A stretch of DNA of 64,000 nucleotides, taken from contig NZ_JADIJR010000014.1 in assembly GCF_017355365.1 (NCBI RefSeq), forward strand, positions 1 through 64,000, in the 5' to 3' direction. The translations under genes were made by a program, and so were the position numbers. Position 1 is the stretch's first letter; each line of letters begins with the position of its first letter. The notes below the pieces were generated by a model that saw only the letters and a program-made list of their open reading frames with translations, ran no database searches and was not told the origin of the DNA. This DNA comes from Microbacterium sp. SD291. GTDB lineage: Bacteria > Actinomycetota > Actinomycetes > Actinomycetales > Microbacteriaceae. Shown piece after piece: positions 1 through 9,586 of this stretch.

Positions 1-33
1 CGTCGGCGGCGTCAGATGGGTAAAAGAGACGGG

Positions 34-801
34 TCAGGCGACGAGCTCGGAGCCGATCGCGGCGGCGGCTCTGCGGAGCATCGGCACGGCCCTGCCGCCG
101 AAAGCCTCGTCTACGCGCGATATCGGACCAGACACCGACACCGCGGTGGGGGTCGGAGCATCCGGCACCGCCATCGAGAAGCAGCGGACGCCGATCTCCT
201 GCTCCTGGTCGTCGATCGCGTAGCCGCGCTCGCGGATCCGCTCGAGATCGGCCAGCAGCTCGTCGACCGAGCCGATGCTGTGCTCGGTGGGCGTGGGCAT
301 GCCCGCCCGTGTGACGATGCCGCGCACGGTCTCGTCGGGAAGCTGAGCGAGGATCGCCTTGCCGACGCCGGTGTCGTGGAGGTGCGCACGGCGGCCGACC
401 TCGGTGAACATGCGCATGGAGTGCAGGGACGGCACCTGTGCGACGTAGACGACCATGTCGCCGTCGAGCACCGCCATGTTGGCGCTCTCGCCGAGCGAGT
501 CGACGAGGCTCTTGAGCTGTGGGCGGGCGAGTGCGCCGAACTGCCGGGAGGCGCCCTCCCCGATGCGGATCAGCCGCGGGCCGAGGGCGTAGCGCCGGTT
601 CGGGAGCTGGCGGGCGTAGCCGAGGGAGACCAGGGTGCGCAGCAGCCGGTGGATCGTCGGCAGCGGCAGGTCGGTGGATGCCGCGAGCTCGCTGAGCGTC
701 ACGTCGCCGCCGGCATCCGTCACCAGCTCCAGGAGCTCGAAGACGCGCTCGACCGACTGGACGCCGGATCCGGCGCCCTTCGGAGTCTTGGTATCGGTCA
801 T
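34..801 (-). CDS. IclR-family transcriptional regulator, probably of ureide/glyoxylate genes
   Basis: A 255-residue protein with the IclR layout: an N-terminal winged helix (about residues 15-75, including the run LSELAASTDLPLPTIHRLLR) followed by the IclR effector-binding domain (about 85-250). The start at 801 is preferred because GGAGG lies six bases before it; the ATG four codons upstream would itself overlap that ribosome site. The gene is divergent from the malic enzyme operon, and GGAA-N6-TTCC palindromes like those bound by IclR proteins sit in nearby promoters of the glyoxylate and allantoin operons. I infer that it is the local AllR-like regulator, with glyoxylate or allantoin-pathway acids as possible effectors. 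Family assignment is firm; target genes and ligand are inferred. Confidence 0.9.
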   Translation of the reverse strand: MTDTKTPKGAGSGVQSVERVFELLELVTDAGGDVTLSELAASTDLPLPTIHRLLRTLVSLGYARQLPNRRYALGPRLIRIGEGASRQFGALARPQLKSLVDSLGESANMAVLDGDMVVYVAQVPSLHSMRMFTEVGRRAHLHDTGVGKAILAQLPDETVRGIVTRAGMPTPTEHSIGSVDELLADLERIRERGYAIDDQEQEIGVRCFSMAVPDAPTPTAVSVSGPISRVDEAFGGRAVPMLRRAAAAIGSELVA

Positions 802-880
802 CGAAACCTCCATTGTGTCGCGATCATTCCATCATGCGAGAGGCCCGTACCGAAACTCCCGTGTCATATCGGTTCGACGC

Positions 881-909
881 TTGCGTCCAACTTCCATAAA
901 GTAGATAAT
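881..909 (+). promoter_or_regulatory. Predicted promoter of the malic enzyme operon
   Basis: TTGCGT at 881-886 and GATAAT at 904-909 are 17 bases apart. Read on the minus strand, the spacer holds TGGAAGTTGGA, which resembles the left half of the GGAA-N6-TTCC operator seen at 9511. The right half is degenerate, so regulation here is less certain. Confidence 0.45.
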
Positions 910-994
910 AGAGTCCACGATACGAAAATCGCTACTAAAACACACAGTGGGTCCGGGCGTCGCAGCCCGGAGCGCATCTCGACGAGGAGGAATC

Positions 995-2392
995 ATGGCG
1001 AATCCGGGTCCCGGAAACTCCATCACGCTGCGGATCGACGCTCCGTCGAACTTCAGTGTCACCAGCGAGCTCGCGGCAGCAGCTGCCGAGGCGGGAGCCG
1101 CGGTCACCGCACTCGACGTCGTCGAGTCGCACCCGACGACCATCGTCGTCGACCTGACCTGCAACACCGCGGGCGAGGAGCACGCCGAGCGGGTCCGTGA
1201 CGCCATCGACGCGCTCGAGGGCGTCTCGGTCCGTCTCGTGAGCGACCGGACCTTCCTCATGCACCTCGGCGGCAAGCTCGAGGTCAACCCGCGCGTGCCG
1301 CTGCGCAACCGCGACGACCTCTCCCGTGCGTACACCCCGGGTGTCGCCCGCGTCTGCATGGCGATCGCCGAGGACAAGAGCAAGGCGCGCCAGCTCACCG
1401 TCAAGCGCAACACCATCGCCGTGGTCACCGACGGCACCGCCGTGCTCGGGCTCGGCGACATCGGCCCCGAGGCCGCGCTCCCGGTGATGGAGGGCAAGGC
1501 TGCGCTCTTCAAGCAGTTCGCGAACGTCGACGCCTGGCCGGTCTGCCTGGACACCAAGGACACCGAGGAGATCATCATGATCGTCAAGGCGATCGCCCCG
1601 GTCTACGGCGGCGTGAACCTCGAGGACATCGCCGCCCCCCGCTGCTTCGAGATCGAGGCGCGCCTGCGCGAGGAGCTCGACATCCCGGTCTTCCACGACG
1701 ACCAGCACGGCACCGCGATCGTCACCCTCGCGGCGCTCCGCAACGCCCTCAAGGTCGTCGGCAAGAATTTCGAGGACGTCCGCATCGTCGTCTCCGGCGT
1801 CGGCGCTGCCGGCAACGCGATCGTGCAGCTGCTGCTCGCCGAGGGTGCGCGCGACATCGTCGCCTGCGGCCGCGACGGCGCGATCCACGCCGGTGCCGAG
1901 TACACCGACGCGCACCGTACCGAGCTCGCCGCCACCACGAACCCGCGCGGCTTCCAGGGCACCCTCAAGGAGGCCATGGTCGGCGCCGACGTCTTCATCG
2001 GCGTGAGCGCACCGAACATTCTCGACGAGAACGACATCGCCGCCATGGCCGACGACGCGATCGTCTTCGCGATGGCCAACCCGACCCCCGAGGTCGACCC
2101 GATCGTCGCATCCAAGCACGCCGCCGTCGTCGCCACCGGCCGCAGCGACTTCCCGAACCAGATCAACAACGTGCTCGCGTTCCCCGGCGTCTTCCGCGGG
2201 CTCCTCGACGCGGGCGTGTCGGACATCACCGCGCCTATGCTGGTCGCAGCCGCCGAGGCCATCGCATCCCGCGTGGGCGACGACGAGCTCAACGCGAGCT
2301 TCATCATCCCCAGCGTGTTCGACCCGCTGGTGGCCGGCGCGGTCGCCGAGGCGATCGTCCGCGTCGCCGCCACCGCCTCGGAGCAGGAGTGA
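995..2392 (+). CDS. NAD(P)-dependent malic enzyme with N-terminal ACT domain
   Basis: A 465-residue malic enzyme that decarboxylates malate to pyruvate. The first 80 or so residues look like an ACT regulatory domain. The catalytic part has the substrate-binding LSRAYTPGVARVC segment near residue 110, the metal-site run FHDDQHGTAIVTLAALRNAL and the nucleotide-binding VVSGVGAAGNA. ATG 995 is chosen because GAGGAGG stands just before it; the frame is open further upstream but without a ribosome site. It overlaps the ribosome-binding region of the next gene and opens an operon with a DUF6986 protein and ureidoglycine aminohydrolase. This suggests it drains malate made from glyoxylate. NAD versus NADP preference cannot be read here. 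Confidence 0.93.
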   Translation: MANPGPGNSITLRIDAPSNFSVTSELAAAAAEAGAAVTALDVVESHPTTIVVDLTCNTAGEEHAERVRDAIDALEGVSVRLVSDRTFLMHLGGKLEVNPRVPLRNRDDLSRAYTPGVARVCMAIAEDKSKARQLTVKRNTIAVVTDGTAVLGLGDIGPEAALPVMEGKAALFKQFANVDAWPVCLDTKDTEEIIMIVKAIAPVYGGVNLEDIAAPRCFEIEARLREELDIPVFHDDQHGTAIVTLAALRNALKVVGKNFEDVRIVVSGVGAAGNAIVQLLLAEGARDIVACGRDGAIHAGAEYTDAHRTELAATTNPRGFQGTLKEAMVGADVFIGVSAPNILDENDIAAMADDAIVFAMANPTPEVDPIVASKHAAVVATGRSDFPNQINNVLAFPGVFRGLLDAGVSDITAPMLVAAAEAIASRVGDDELNASFIIPSVFDPLVAGAVAEAIVRVAATASEQE

Positions 2393-2397
2393 CCACA

Positions 2398-3696
2398 GTG
2401 TCCGTGAGCAGCACGACCCTCGGTGAAGACGACTTCGCCGCCATCGACGCCCGGCTCTCCGGCACCGACGCGCTGCTCGCGAACTCCTACCCCGGCGACG
2501 ACGGCACCCGGCAGCCGGTGCACACGCTGTACGTGCCGGCCGACCGGTTCGATCCGGCGCTGCCCGCCCGCTTCGGCGCGGAGGCGGCGGCCGCCGTCTC
2601 CGCCTTCGGTGGCACCAGGGCGCTTGCGGATGCCGTGGGCCTCGGCCACCTCGCCGATGAGCTCGCTCCGCTGGTCGACGCCAAGCTCGTCAGTGAGCCG
2701 ATCGAGGATCTCCGCCTCGACTTCGAGGACGGCTACGGCGCCCGAGGTGACGACGAGGAGGACGCGGATGCCGTCCGCGCCGCCGAGCTCGTCGCCCAGG
2801 CGGTCGCCGCCGGCACCGCGCCGCCGTTCATCGGCATCCGCTTCAAATGCTTCGAGGCGCCGACCCGGCGCCGCGGCATCCGCACCCTGGATCGGTTCCT
2901 GACCACGCTGGCGTCGAAGGGGCCGCTGCCCGACGGGCTCGTCCTGACCCTGCCGAAGGTGACCACGGTCGAGCAGGTCCTGGCGTGCGTCGCGCTGTGC
3001 GAGATCTTCGAGCAGCGCCTGGGTCTCGAGCCCGGCCGGCTGCGCTTCGAGGTGCAGATGGAGACGCCGCAGCTGATCGTCGCCGCCGACGGCACCGTGC
3101 CGATCGCGACGCTCCTGCACCGCGCGAACGGCCGCGTCTCGGCGCTGCACTACGGCACCTACGACTACAGTGCGTCGCTAGCGATCGCCGCGGCGTACCA
3201 GTCGATGGAGCATCCGGCCGCCGACTACGCCAAGCAGGTCATGCAGGTGGCCGTCGCCGAGACCGGCGTGCGGCTCTCCGACGGATCGACCAACGTCATC
3301 CCAGTCGGCGACGCCGAGCACGTCCGCGCGGCCTGGCAGCTGCACGCCCGCCTGGTGCGGCGCTCGCTGGAGCGCGGCTACTACCAGGGCTGGGATCTGC
3401 ACGCCGCCCAGCTGCCGACCCGGTATCTCGCGACCTACGCGTTCTACCGCGAGGGGTTCGCCGCCGCCGCCAAGCGCCTGGACAACTACCTGCACGGCAG
3501 CGACGCGACGATCATGGACGAGCCGGCCACCGCCCGTGCCCTCGCCCGCTTCGTCGTCCGCGGCCTGGAGTGCGGAGCGATCACCGAGGCCGAGTCGCGT
3601 GAGGCGACCGGCGCCACCCGTGACGACCTGCTCCGGCTCGCCCACCCGAAGCTCAGCACGAACCTCAGCACGACCCCCAGCCCCGAGGAGGCCTGA
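2398..3696 (+). CDS. DUF6986 aldolase/citrate-lyase-like protein, function unknown
   Basis: A 432-residue protein of the DUF6986 type, which resembles the HpcH/CitE/malate-synthase TIM-barrel superfamily. Visible superfamily-style elements are LRLDFEDGYG near residue 108, the Arg in GIRFKCFE near 148, the metal-type Glu in RFEVQMETPQ near 220 and HYGTYDYSASL near 252. GTG 2398 is preferred because AGGAG lies eight bases upstream; GTG 2389 overlaps the previous stop and is the alternative. It is embedded between malic enzyme and ureidoglycine aminohydrolase, and its stop overlaps the start of the latter. It could form or cleave a glyoxylate-derived acid such as malate or ureidoglycolate, but that is inference. 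The enzyme class is probable, the reaction unknown. Confidence 0.8.
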   Translation: MSVSSTTLGEDDFAAIDARLSGTDALLANSYPGDDGTRQPVHTLYVPADRFDPALPARFGAEAAAAVSAFGGTRALADAVGLGHLADELAPLVDAKLVSEPIEDLRLDFEDGYGARGDDEEDADAVRAAELVAQAVAAGTAPPFIGIRFKCFEAPTRRRGIRTLDRFLTTLASKGPLPDGLVLTLPKVTTVEQVLACVALCEIFEQRLGLEPGRLRFEVQMETPQLIVAADGTVPIATLLHRANGRVSALHYGTYDYSASLAIAAAYQSMEHPAADYAKQVMQVAVAETGVRLSDGSTNVIPVGDAEHVRAAWQLHARLVRRSLERGYYQGWDLHAAQLPTRYLATYAFYREGFAAAAKRLDNYLHGSDATIMDEPATARALARFVVRGLECGAITEAESREATGATRDDLLRLAHPKLSTNLSTTPSPEEA

Positions 3697-4508
3697 TGTC
3701 CTACTTCACCCCGACCGGCGGACTCCCGCCGCAGACGGACCTGCTCACCGACCGCGCCGTCGTCAAGCTCGCGTACACGTTCATCCCGAAGGGCGTGCTG
3801 CGCGACATCGTCACCAGCTCCCTGCCGGGCTTCACGAACACACGCGCCTGGATCATCGCGAAGCCGACGCCGAGCTCGGCGACGACCTTCTCGCAGCTGA
3901 TCGTCGAGATCGCTCCGGGTGGGGGAGCGGAGAAGCCCGAGATCGAGGCCGGCGTCGAGGGCGTCGTCTTCGTCACCACCGGATCGCTCACGCTGACACT
4001 GGAGGGTGAGACCCACGTGCTCGAGGAGGGCGGCTACGCCTTCCTCGCCCCGGGGGCGAGCTGGTCGCTCGCGAACGAGGGCGACGAGATCACCAGCTTC
4101 CACTGGATCCGCAAGGCCTACGAGTGGCTGGACGGCGTCGATGCGCCGGCATCCTTCGTCACCAGCGACAAGGACATCGAGCCGGTCTCGATGCCCGACA
4201 CCGACGACGTGTGGGCGACCACCCGCTTCTCGGATGCCAGCGACATGGCGCACGACATGCAGGTCAACATCGTGACCTTCAAGCCCGGCGGCTCGATCCC
4301 GTTCGCCGAGACGCACGTCATGGAGCACGGCCTGTTCGTGCTGCAGGGCAAGGCCGTCTACCGCCTGAACGACGACTGGGTCGAGTGCGAGGCCGGCGAC
4401 TACATGCTGCTCCGAGCGTTCTGCCCGCAGGCCTGTTACGCCGGCGGCCCGGAGGACTTCCGCTACCTGCTGTACAAGGACATGAACCGGCAGATCAAGC
4501 TCACCTGA
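3696..4508 (+). CDS. allE: (S)-ureidoglycine aminohydrolase (bicupin)
   Basis: A 270-residue double cupin that matches AllE/UGlyAH (E. coli YlbA type), which removes ammonia from (S)-ureidoglycine to give (S)-ureidoglycolate with manganese. The C-terminal cupin carries the metal-site run FAETHVMEHGLFVLQGKAVY, and the N-terminal cupin is in the middle of the first half (VEGVVFVTTGSLTLTLEGE). Length is normal for the family. The start codon overlaps the stop of the DUF6986 gene (TGATG), so translation is probably coupled. A strong hairpin follows the gene and ends the operon. This is the clearest evidence that ureide carbon is broken down stepwise here, yet allantoate amidohydrolase is not next to it. 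Confidence 0.93.
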   Translation: MSYFTPTGGLPPQTDLLTDRAVVKLAYTFIPKGVLRDIVTSSLPGFTNTRAWIIAKPTPSSATTFSQLIVEIAPGGGAEKPEIEAGVEGVVFVTTGSLTLTLEGETHVLEEGGYAFLAPGASWSLANEGDEITSFHWIRKAYEWLDGVDAPASFVTSDKDIEPVSMPDTDDVWATTRFSDASDMAHDMQVNIVTFKPGGSIPFAETHVMEHGLFVLQGKAVYRLNDDWVECEAGDYMLLRAFCPQACYAGGPEDFRYLLYKDMNRQIKLT

Positions 4509-4527
4509 GCAGGTTCAGCTCCGGAGG

Positions 4528-4560
4528 AAGGCGCCGTCCGTGTTTCACGGGCGGCGCCTT
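4528..4560 (+). terminator. Rho-independent-type hairpin after allE
   Basis: Arms 4528-4542 and 4546-4560 pair over 15 bases with one G-T wobble around a TTT loop. The T-tract is short (CTTCGTCGTCT follows), as is usual in high-GC actinobacteria. Confidence 0.7.
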
Positions 4561-4611
4561 CGTCGTCTGCATCCGCCGTCAGCATCCATCTCCGCCGCCG
4601 CCACCCGTCCT

Positions 4612-4686
4612 GAGATCCGGTCAACCGCGCCAGAACCGGACATCCGCGCGGGATTCTTCCGGATCTCGAGCGGTTGACCGGATCTC
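4612..4686. repeat. Large intergenic inverted repeat
   Basis: GAGATCCGGTCAACCGC at 4612-4628 is repeated exactly as its reverse complement at 4670-4686, enclosing 41 bases. A third partial copy, CCGGATCTCGAG, lies at 4659-4670. It sits between a terminator and the hyi promoter and encodes nothing I can see. It may be a dispersed palindromic element. Confidence 0.7.
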
Positions 4687-4701
4687 CGCGACTGCAACCC
4701 G

Positions 4702-4755
4702 TTGACATCGACCCGAACCCGGCGTACTCTTTTCATTACTAGGAACTTTTCTTCC
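4702..4755 (+). promoter_or_regulatory. Promoter and IclR-type operator of the glyoxylate (hyi-glxR-gcl-garK) operon
   Basis: TTGACA at 4702-4707 and TACTCT at 4725-4730 are 17 bases apart. The dyad GGAA-CTTTTC-TTCC at 4742-4755 begins 12 bases after the -10 box, at about +5 of the transcript. That position suits a repressor. The same arrangement occurs before the allantoin permease. Confidence 0.65.
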
Positions 4756-4780
4756 ATAATACGAAATCAAGGACCAGCCC

Positions 4781-5572
4781 ATGAGCTACACCGTGAACGC
4801 ATCGATCCTGCTGACCGAGCTGCCTCTCCTCGAGCGCCCCGCGGCGGTCAAGGCCGCCGGCTTCGACGCCGTCGAGTTCTGGTGGCCGTTCGCCTCCGCC
4901 GTCCCCGCACAGCAGGAGGTCGACGGTTTCGTCGACGCCATCCAGGCCGCCGGAGTGCAGCTCACCGGCCTGAACTTCTTCGCAGGCGACATGCCCGGCG
5001 GCGATCGGGGACTCGTCTCCTGGATCGGCCGTGAGGACGAGTTCCGCGCCAACGTCGACGTCGTCGTCGGCATCGGCGAGCGCCTCGGCACCAAGGCCTT
5101 CAACGCCCTCTACGGCAACCGCATCGAGGGAGCCGACCCGCAGGCGCAGGACGACCTGGCCGTGCAGAACCTCGCCTTCGCCGGTGCCGCGGTCGCGAAG
5201 ATCGGCGGCGTCGTGCTGCTCGAGCCGGTCTCCGGCATGGACGCCTACCCGCTGAAGACGGCGGCGGATGCTCTCGCCATCATCCGGCGCGTCAAGGACG
5301 AGCACGGCGTCGACAACGTCAAGCTGCTCGCCGACTACTACCACCTGGCCGTGAACGGCGACGACGTCGCGACGGTCATCGCCGGCCACGCCGCCGACTT
5401 CGGGCACATCCAGATCGCCGACGCCCCCGGCCGCGGCGAGCCCGGCACCGGCGAGCTGCCCATCCAGGAATGGATCGACGCCGCCCGCGCCGGCGGCTAC
5501 ACCGGGCCCATCGGCCTCGAGTACAAGGCCACCCAGGCGGCGCCGTTCGCCTGGCTCGGCCAGAACGCCTGA
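4781..5572 (+). CDS. hyi: Hydroxypyruvate isomerase
   Basis: A 263-residue TIM-barrel sugar-phosphate-isomerase-like protein matching Hyi, which interconverts hydroxypyruvate and tartronate semialdehyde. Metal-site residues are visible in LLEPVSGMDAYPL, LLADYYHLAVNGDD, HIQIADAPGRGEPGTGEL and GLEYKAT, all in the expected order. The length is standard. It is first in an operon with the reductase, the carboligase and glycerate kinase, which together take two glyoxylates to 3- or 2-phosphoglycerate. Its promoter carries an IclR-type operator. Confidence 0.9.
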   Translation: MSYTVNASILLTELPLLERPAAVKAAGFDAVEFWWPFASAVPAQQEVDGFVDAIQAAGVQLTGLNFFAGDMPGGDRGLVSWIGREDEFRANVDVVVGIGERLGTKAFNALYGNRIEGADPQAQDDLAVQNLAFAGAAVAKIGGVVLLEPVSGMDAYPLKTAADALAIIRRVKDEHGVDNVKLLADYYHLAVNGDDVATVIAGHAADFGHIQIADAPGRGEPGTGELPIQEWIDAARAGGYTGPIGLEYKATQAAPFAWLGQNA

Positions 5573-5599
5573 CACCCCCTTTCGCGAAGGAGCGACGAC

Positions 5600-6475
5600 A
5601 TGACCAGCATCGCCATCATCGGCCTCGGCATCATGGGCCTGCCCATGGCCAAGAACCTCGTCAAGGCCGGCTACGACGTGACCGGATTCAACCGCAGCCA
5701 GGAGCCCATCGACAAGCTCGTCGAGGCCGGCGGCAAGGGCGCGACCGACATCGCGGATGCCGTGAAGAACGCCGACGTCATCATCACGATGGTCCCCGAC
5801 TCTCCCGACGTCGAGGGAGTCGTGCGCGGCGAGGGCGGCGTGTTCGCCAACGCCAAGGCGGGCGCGCTGTGGATCGACAACTCCTCGATCCGCCCCGACG
5901 TCGCGAAGACCCTGGCCGAGGAGGCCGTCGCGGCCGGCTTCGGCGCGGTCGACGCCCCCGTCTCCGGCGGCGAGCAGGGTGCCATCGACGGCGTGCTGTC
6001 GATCATGGTCGGCGGATCCCCCGAGGACTTCGCAGCCGCCGAGACCGTGCTGAACGCCATCGGCAAGACGATCGTGCACGTCGGCCCCGCCGGCGCCGGC
6101 CAGACCGTCAAGGCCGCCAACCAGCTCATCGTCGCCGTGAACATCCAGGCGCTCGCCGAGGCCGTCACCTTCCTCGAGGCCTTCGGCGTCGACACGGATG
6201 CCGCACTCAAGGTCCTCGGCGGCGGTCTCGCCGGCTCCAAGGTCCTCGACCAGAAGGGGCAGAAGATGCTGAACCGCGACTTCGCCCCCGGATTCCGCCT
6301 CGCCCTCCACAACAAGGATCTGGGCATCGTCACCTCCGCTGCGCGCTCCGTCGGGGTCACCGTCCCCCTCGGCGCAGCCGTCGCCCAGCTCGTCAGCGCC
6401 CTCGTCGCCCGCGGCGACGGCGGACTCGACCACTCCGGGCTGTTCAAGCTCACCACCGAACTCTCCGGCCGCTGA
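5600..6475 (+). CDS. glxR: 2-hydroxy-3-oxopropionate (tartronate semialdehyde) reductase
   Basis: A 291-residue beta-hydroxyacid dehydrogenase that reduces tartronate semialdehyde to glycerate. It has the N-terminal dinucleotide fold motif IGLGIMGLPMAKNL, the substrate motif DAPVSGGEQGA near residue 120 and the catalytic Lys in GAGQTVKAANQL near 170, followed by the C-terminal helical domain. AAGGAG lies before the ATG. It stands 27 bases after hyi and before gcl, which makes the tartronate semialdehyde assignment more likely than other members of the family. Confidence 0.9.
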   Translation: MTSIAIIGLGIMGLPMAKNLVKAGYDVTGFNRSQEPIDKLVEAGGKGATDIADAVKNADVIITMVPDSPDVEGVVRGEGGVFANAKAGALWIDNSSIRPDVAKTLAEEAVAAGFGAVDAPVSGGEQGAIDGVLSIMVGGSPEDFAAAETVLNAIGKTIVHVGPAGAGQTVKAANQLIVAVNIQALAEAVTFLEAFGVDTDAALKVLGGGLAGSKVLDQKGQKMLNRDFAPGFRLALHNKDLGIVTSAARSVGVTVPLGAAVAQLVSALVARGDGGLDHSGLFKLTTELSGR

Positions 6476-6515
6476 TTCCTCGCCCGGACAACTCACACCT
6501 CTCTAAGGACTTCTC

Positions 6516-8303
<1,788 letters not shown>

Positions 8304-8317
8304 GCCCGCGGCACGAT

Positions 8318-9430
8318 ATGCGCATCCTGATCGCCTCGGACAAGTTCAAGGGGTCGGCGACCGGGGCCGAGGTGGCCGCAGCGCTCGGTGAGGGCATCCG
8401 GGAGATCATCCCGGATGCCGTCATCGAGGCGGTCCCCGTGGCCGACGGCGGCGAGGGCACGGTCGACGCCGCCCTCGCCATCGGGTTCGAGCCGGTCACA
8501 GCGACCGTGACCGGGCCCACGGGGGAACCCGTGTCAGCCCGGTTCGCGGCGCGCGGAGCAGAGGCGATCATCGAGATGGCTGCGGCGAGCGGCCTCGACG
8601 TCCTTCCTGGTGGCGCGAAGGCTCCGCTCTCGGCGACGAGCCGGGGCACCGGCGAGCTGATCGTGGCGGCGCTGGACCGCGGCTGCACCACGATCGTGCT
8701 CGGCGTCGGCGGCAGCGCCAACACCGACGGCGGGGCCGGGATGCTGCAGGCGCTCGGCGTCTCGCTGCGCACCGCCGACGGCGAGGTCGCACCCGGCGGT
8801 GCGGCGCTCGCCGCACTGAACTCGGTCGACATCACCGGCCTCGACCCGCGCATATCCGGCGCCACGGTCGTGCTCGCCAGCGACGTCGACAACCCGCTTC
8901 TCGGAGACCGGGGGGCCGCTGCGGTGTTCGCGCCGCAGAAGGGGGCGAGCGCCGACGATGTCGCCGCCCTCGAGGCGGCCCTCTCCCGCTTCGCCGCCCT
9001 GCTCGAGGCCGGGCCGGCTGTCCGGCCGTCGGTCGACGCGCCGGGCGCCGGCGCCGCAGGAGGCGTCGGCTACGCGGCACTCGCGGTGCTCGGCGCGCAC
9101 CGCGAGCCCGGGATCGATGTGGTGCAGCGCCTGACCGGCCTCGCCGACCGCATCGCCGATGCCGACCTCGTCATCACCGGCGAGGGGAGCCTCGACGACC
9201 AGAGCCTCGGGGGCAAGACGCCGCTCGGCGTCGCCGCCGCTGCGAAAGCGGCGGGCAGGCCGGTGATCGCCGTGTGCGGCCGATCGACGCTGAGCGCGGC
9301 CGAGGCCACGGCATCCGGGTTCCGTGCCGTGTATCCGCTGAGCGACCTCGAACCCGACCCCGCAGTGAGCATCGCGAACGCGAAGGCGCTGCTCGTGCAG
9401 GTGGGCCGGCGGATCGCCGCCGACCTCTGA
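8318..9430 (+). CDS. garK: Glycerate kinase, type I (GarK/GlxK family)
   Basis: A 370-residue glycerate kinase that phosphorylates D-glycerate from the tartronate semialdehyde route. The N-terminus IASDKFKGSATGAEVAAAL and the downstream VADGGEGTVDA are family hallmarks, as are GVGGSANTDGGAGMLQALG near 130 and ITGEGSLDDQSLGGK near 287. Fourteen bases separate it from gcl. Whether the product is 2- or 3-phosphoglycerate cannot be decided from sequence; type I enzymes of this family usually make 2-phosphoglycerate. Confidence 0.92.
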   Translation: MRILIASDKFKGSATGAEVAAALGEGIREIIPDAVIEAVPVADGGEGTVDAALAIGFEPVTATVTGPTGEPVSARFAARGAEAIIEMAAASGLDVLPGGAKAPLSATSRGTGELIVAALDRGCTTIVLGVGGSANTDGGAGMLQALGVSLRTADGEVAPGGAALAALNSVDITGLDPRISGATVVLASDVDNPLLGDRGAAAVFAPQKGASADDVAALEAALSRFAALLEAGPAVRPSVDAPGAGAAGGVGYAALAVLGAHREPGIDVVQRLTGLADRIADADLVITGEGSLDDQSLGGKTPLGVAAAAKAAGRPVIAVCGRSTLSAAEATASGFRAVYPLSDLEPDPAVSIANAKALLVQVGRRIAADL

Positions 9431-9470
9431 AGGTCTCCGGAGAACGCCAGGATTCCGGCACCGCACGCCA

Positions 9471-9544
9471 TTGACAGTCGTCATATGATGTGATCTACTT
9501 TTCTCTAGTTGGAAGTCGGATTCCAGCATATGGAAATAATTCCA
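9471..9544 (+). promoter_or_regulatory. Promoter with two IclR-type operators before the allantoin transport operon
   Basis: TTGACA at 9471-9476 pairs with TCTACT at 9494-9499 over 17 bases. Two dyads follow: GGAA-GTCGGA-TTCC at 9511-9524 and TGGAAATAATTCCA at 9531-9544, 20 bases apart. The second is close to the published E. coli IclR consensus. The first starts 12 bases after the -10 box, exactly as at the hyi promoter. Confidence 0.7.
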
Positions 9545-9586
9545 CCGCCCTTCTCACCTGACGATGCAGTCGAGGAAAGAGTCCCG

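Noticed and set aside
1..33. Possible end of a neighbouring gene before the IclR gene
   Set aside because: Too short to show any coding pattern or similarity.
935..2119. Long minus-strand open frame opposite malic enzyme
   Set aside because: GC-rich antisense frame with low-complexity Arg/Asp/Val/Gly composition; the plus strand encodes a clear conserved enzyme.
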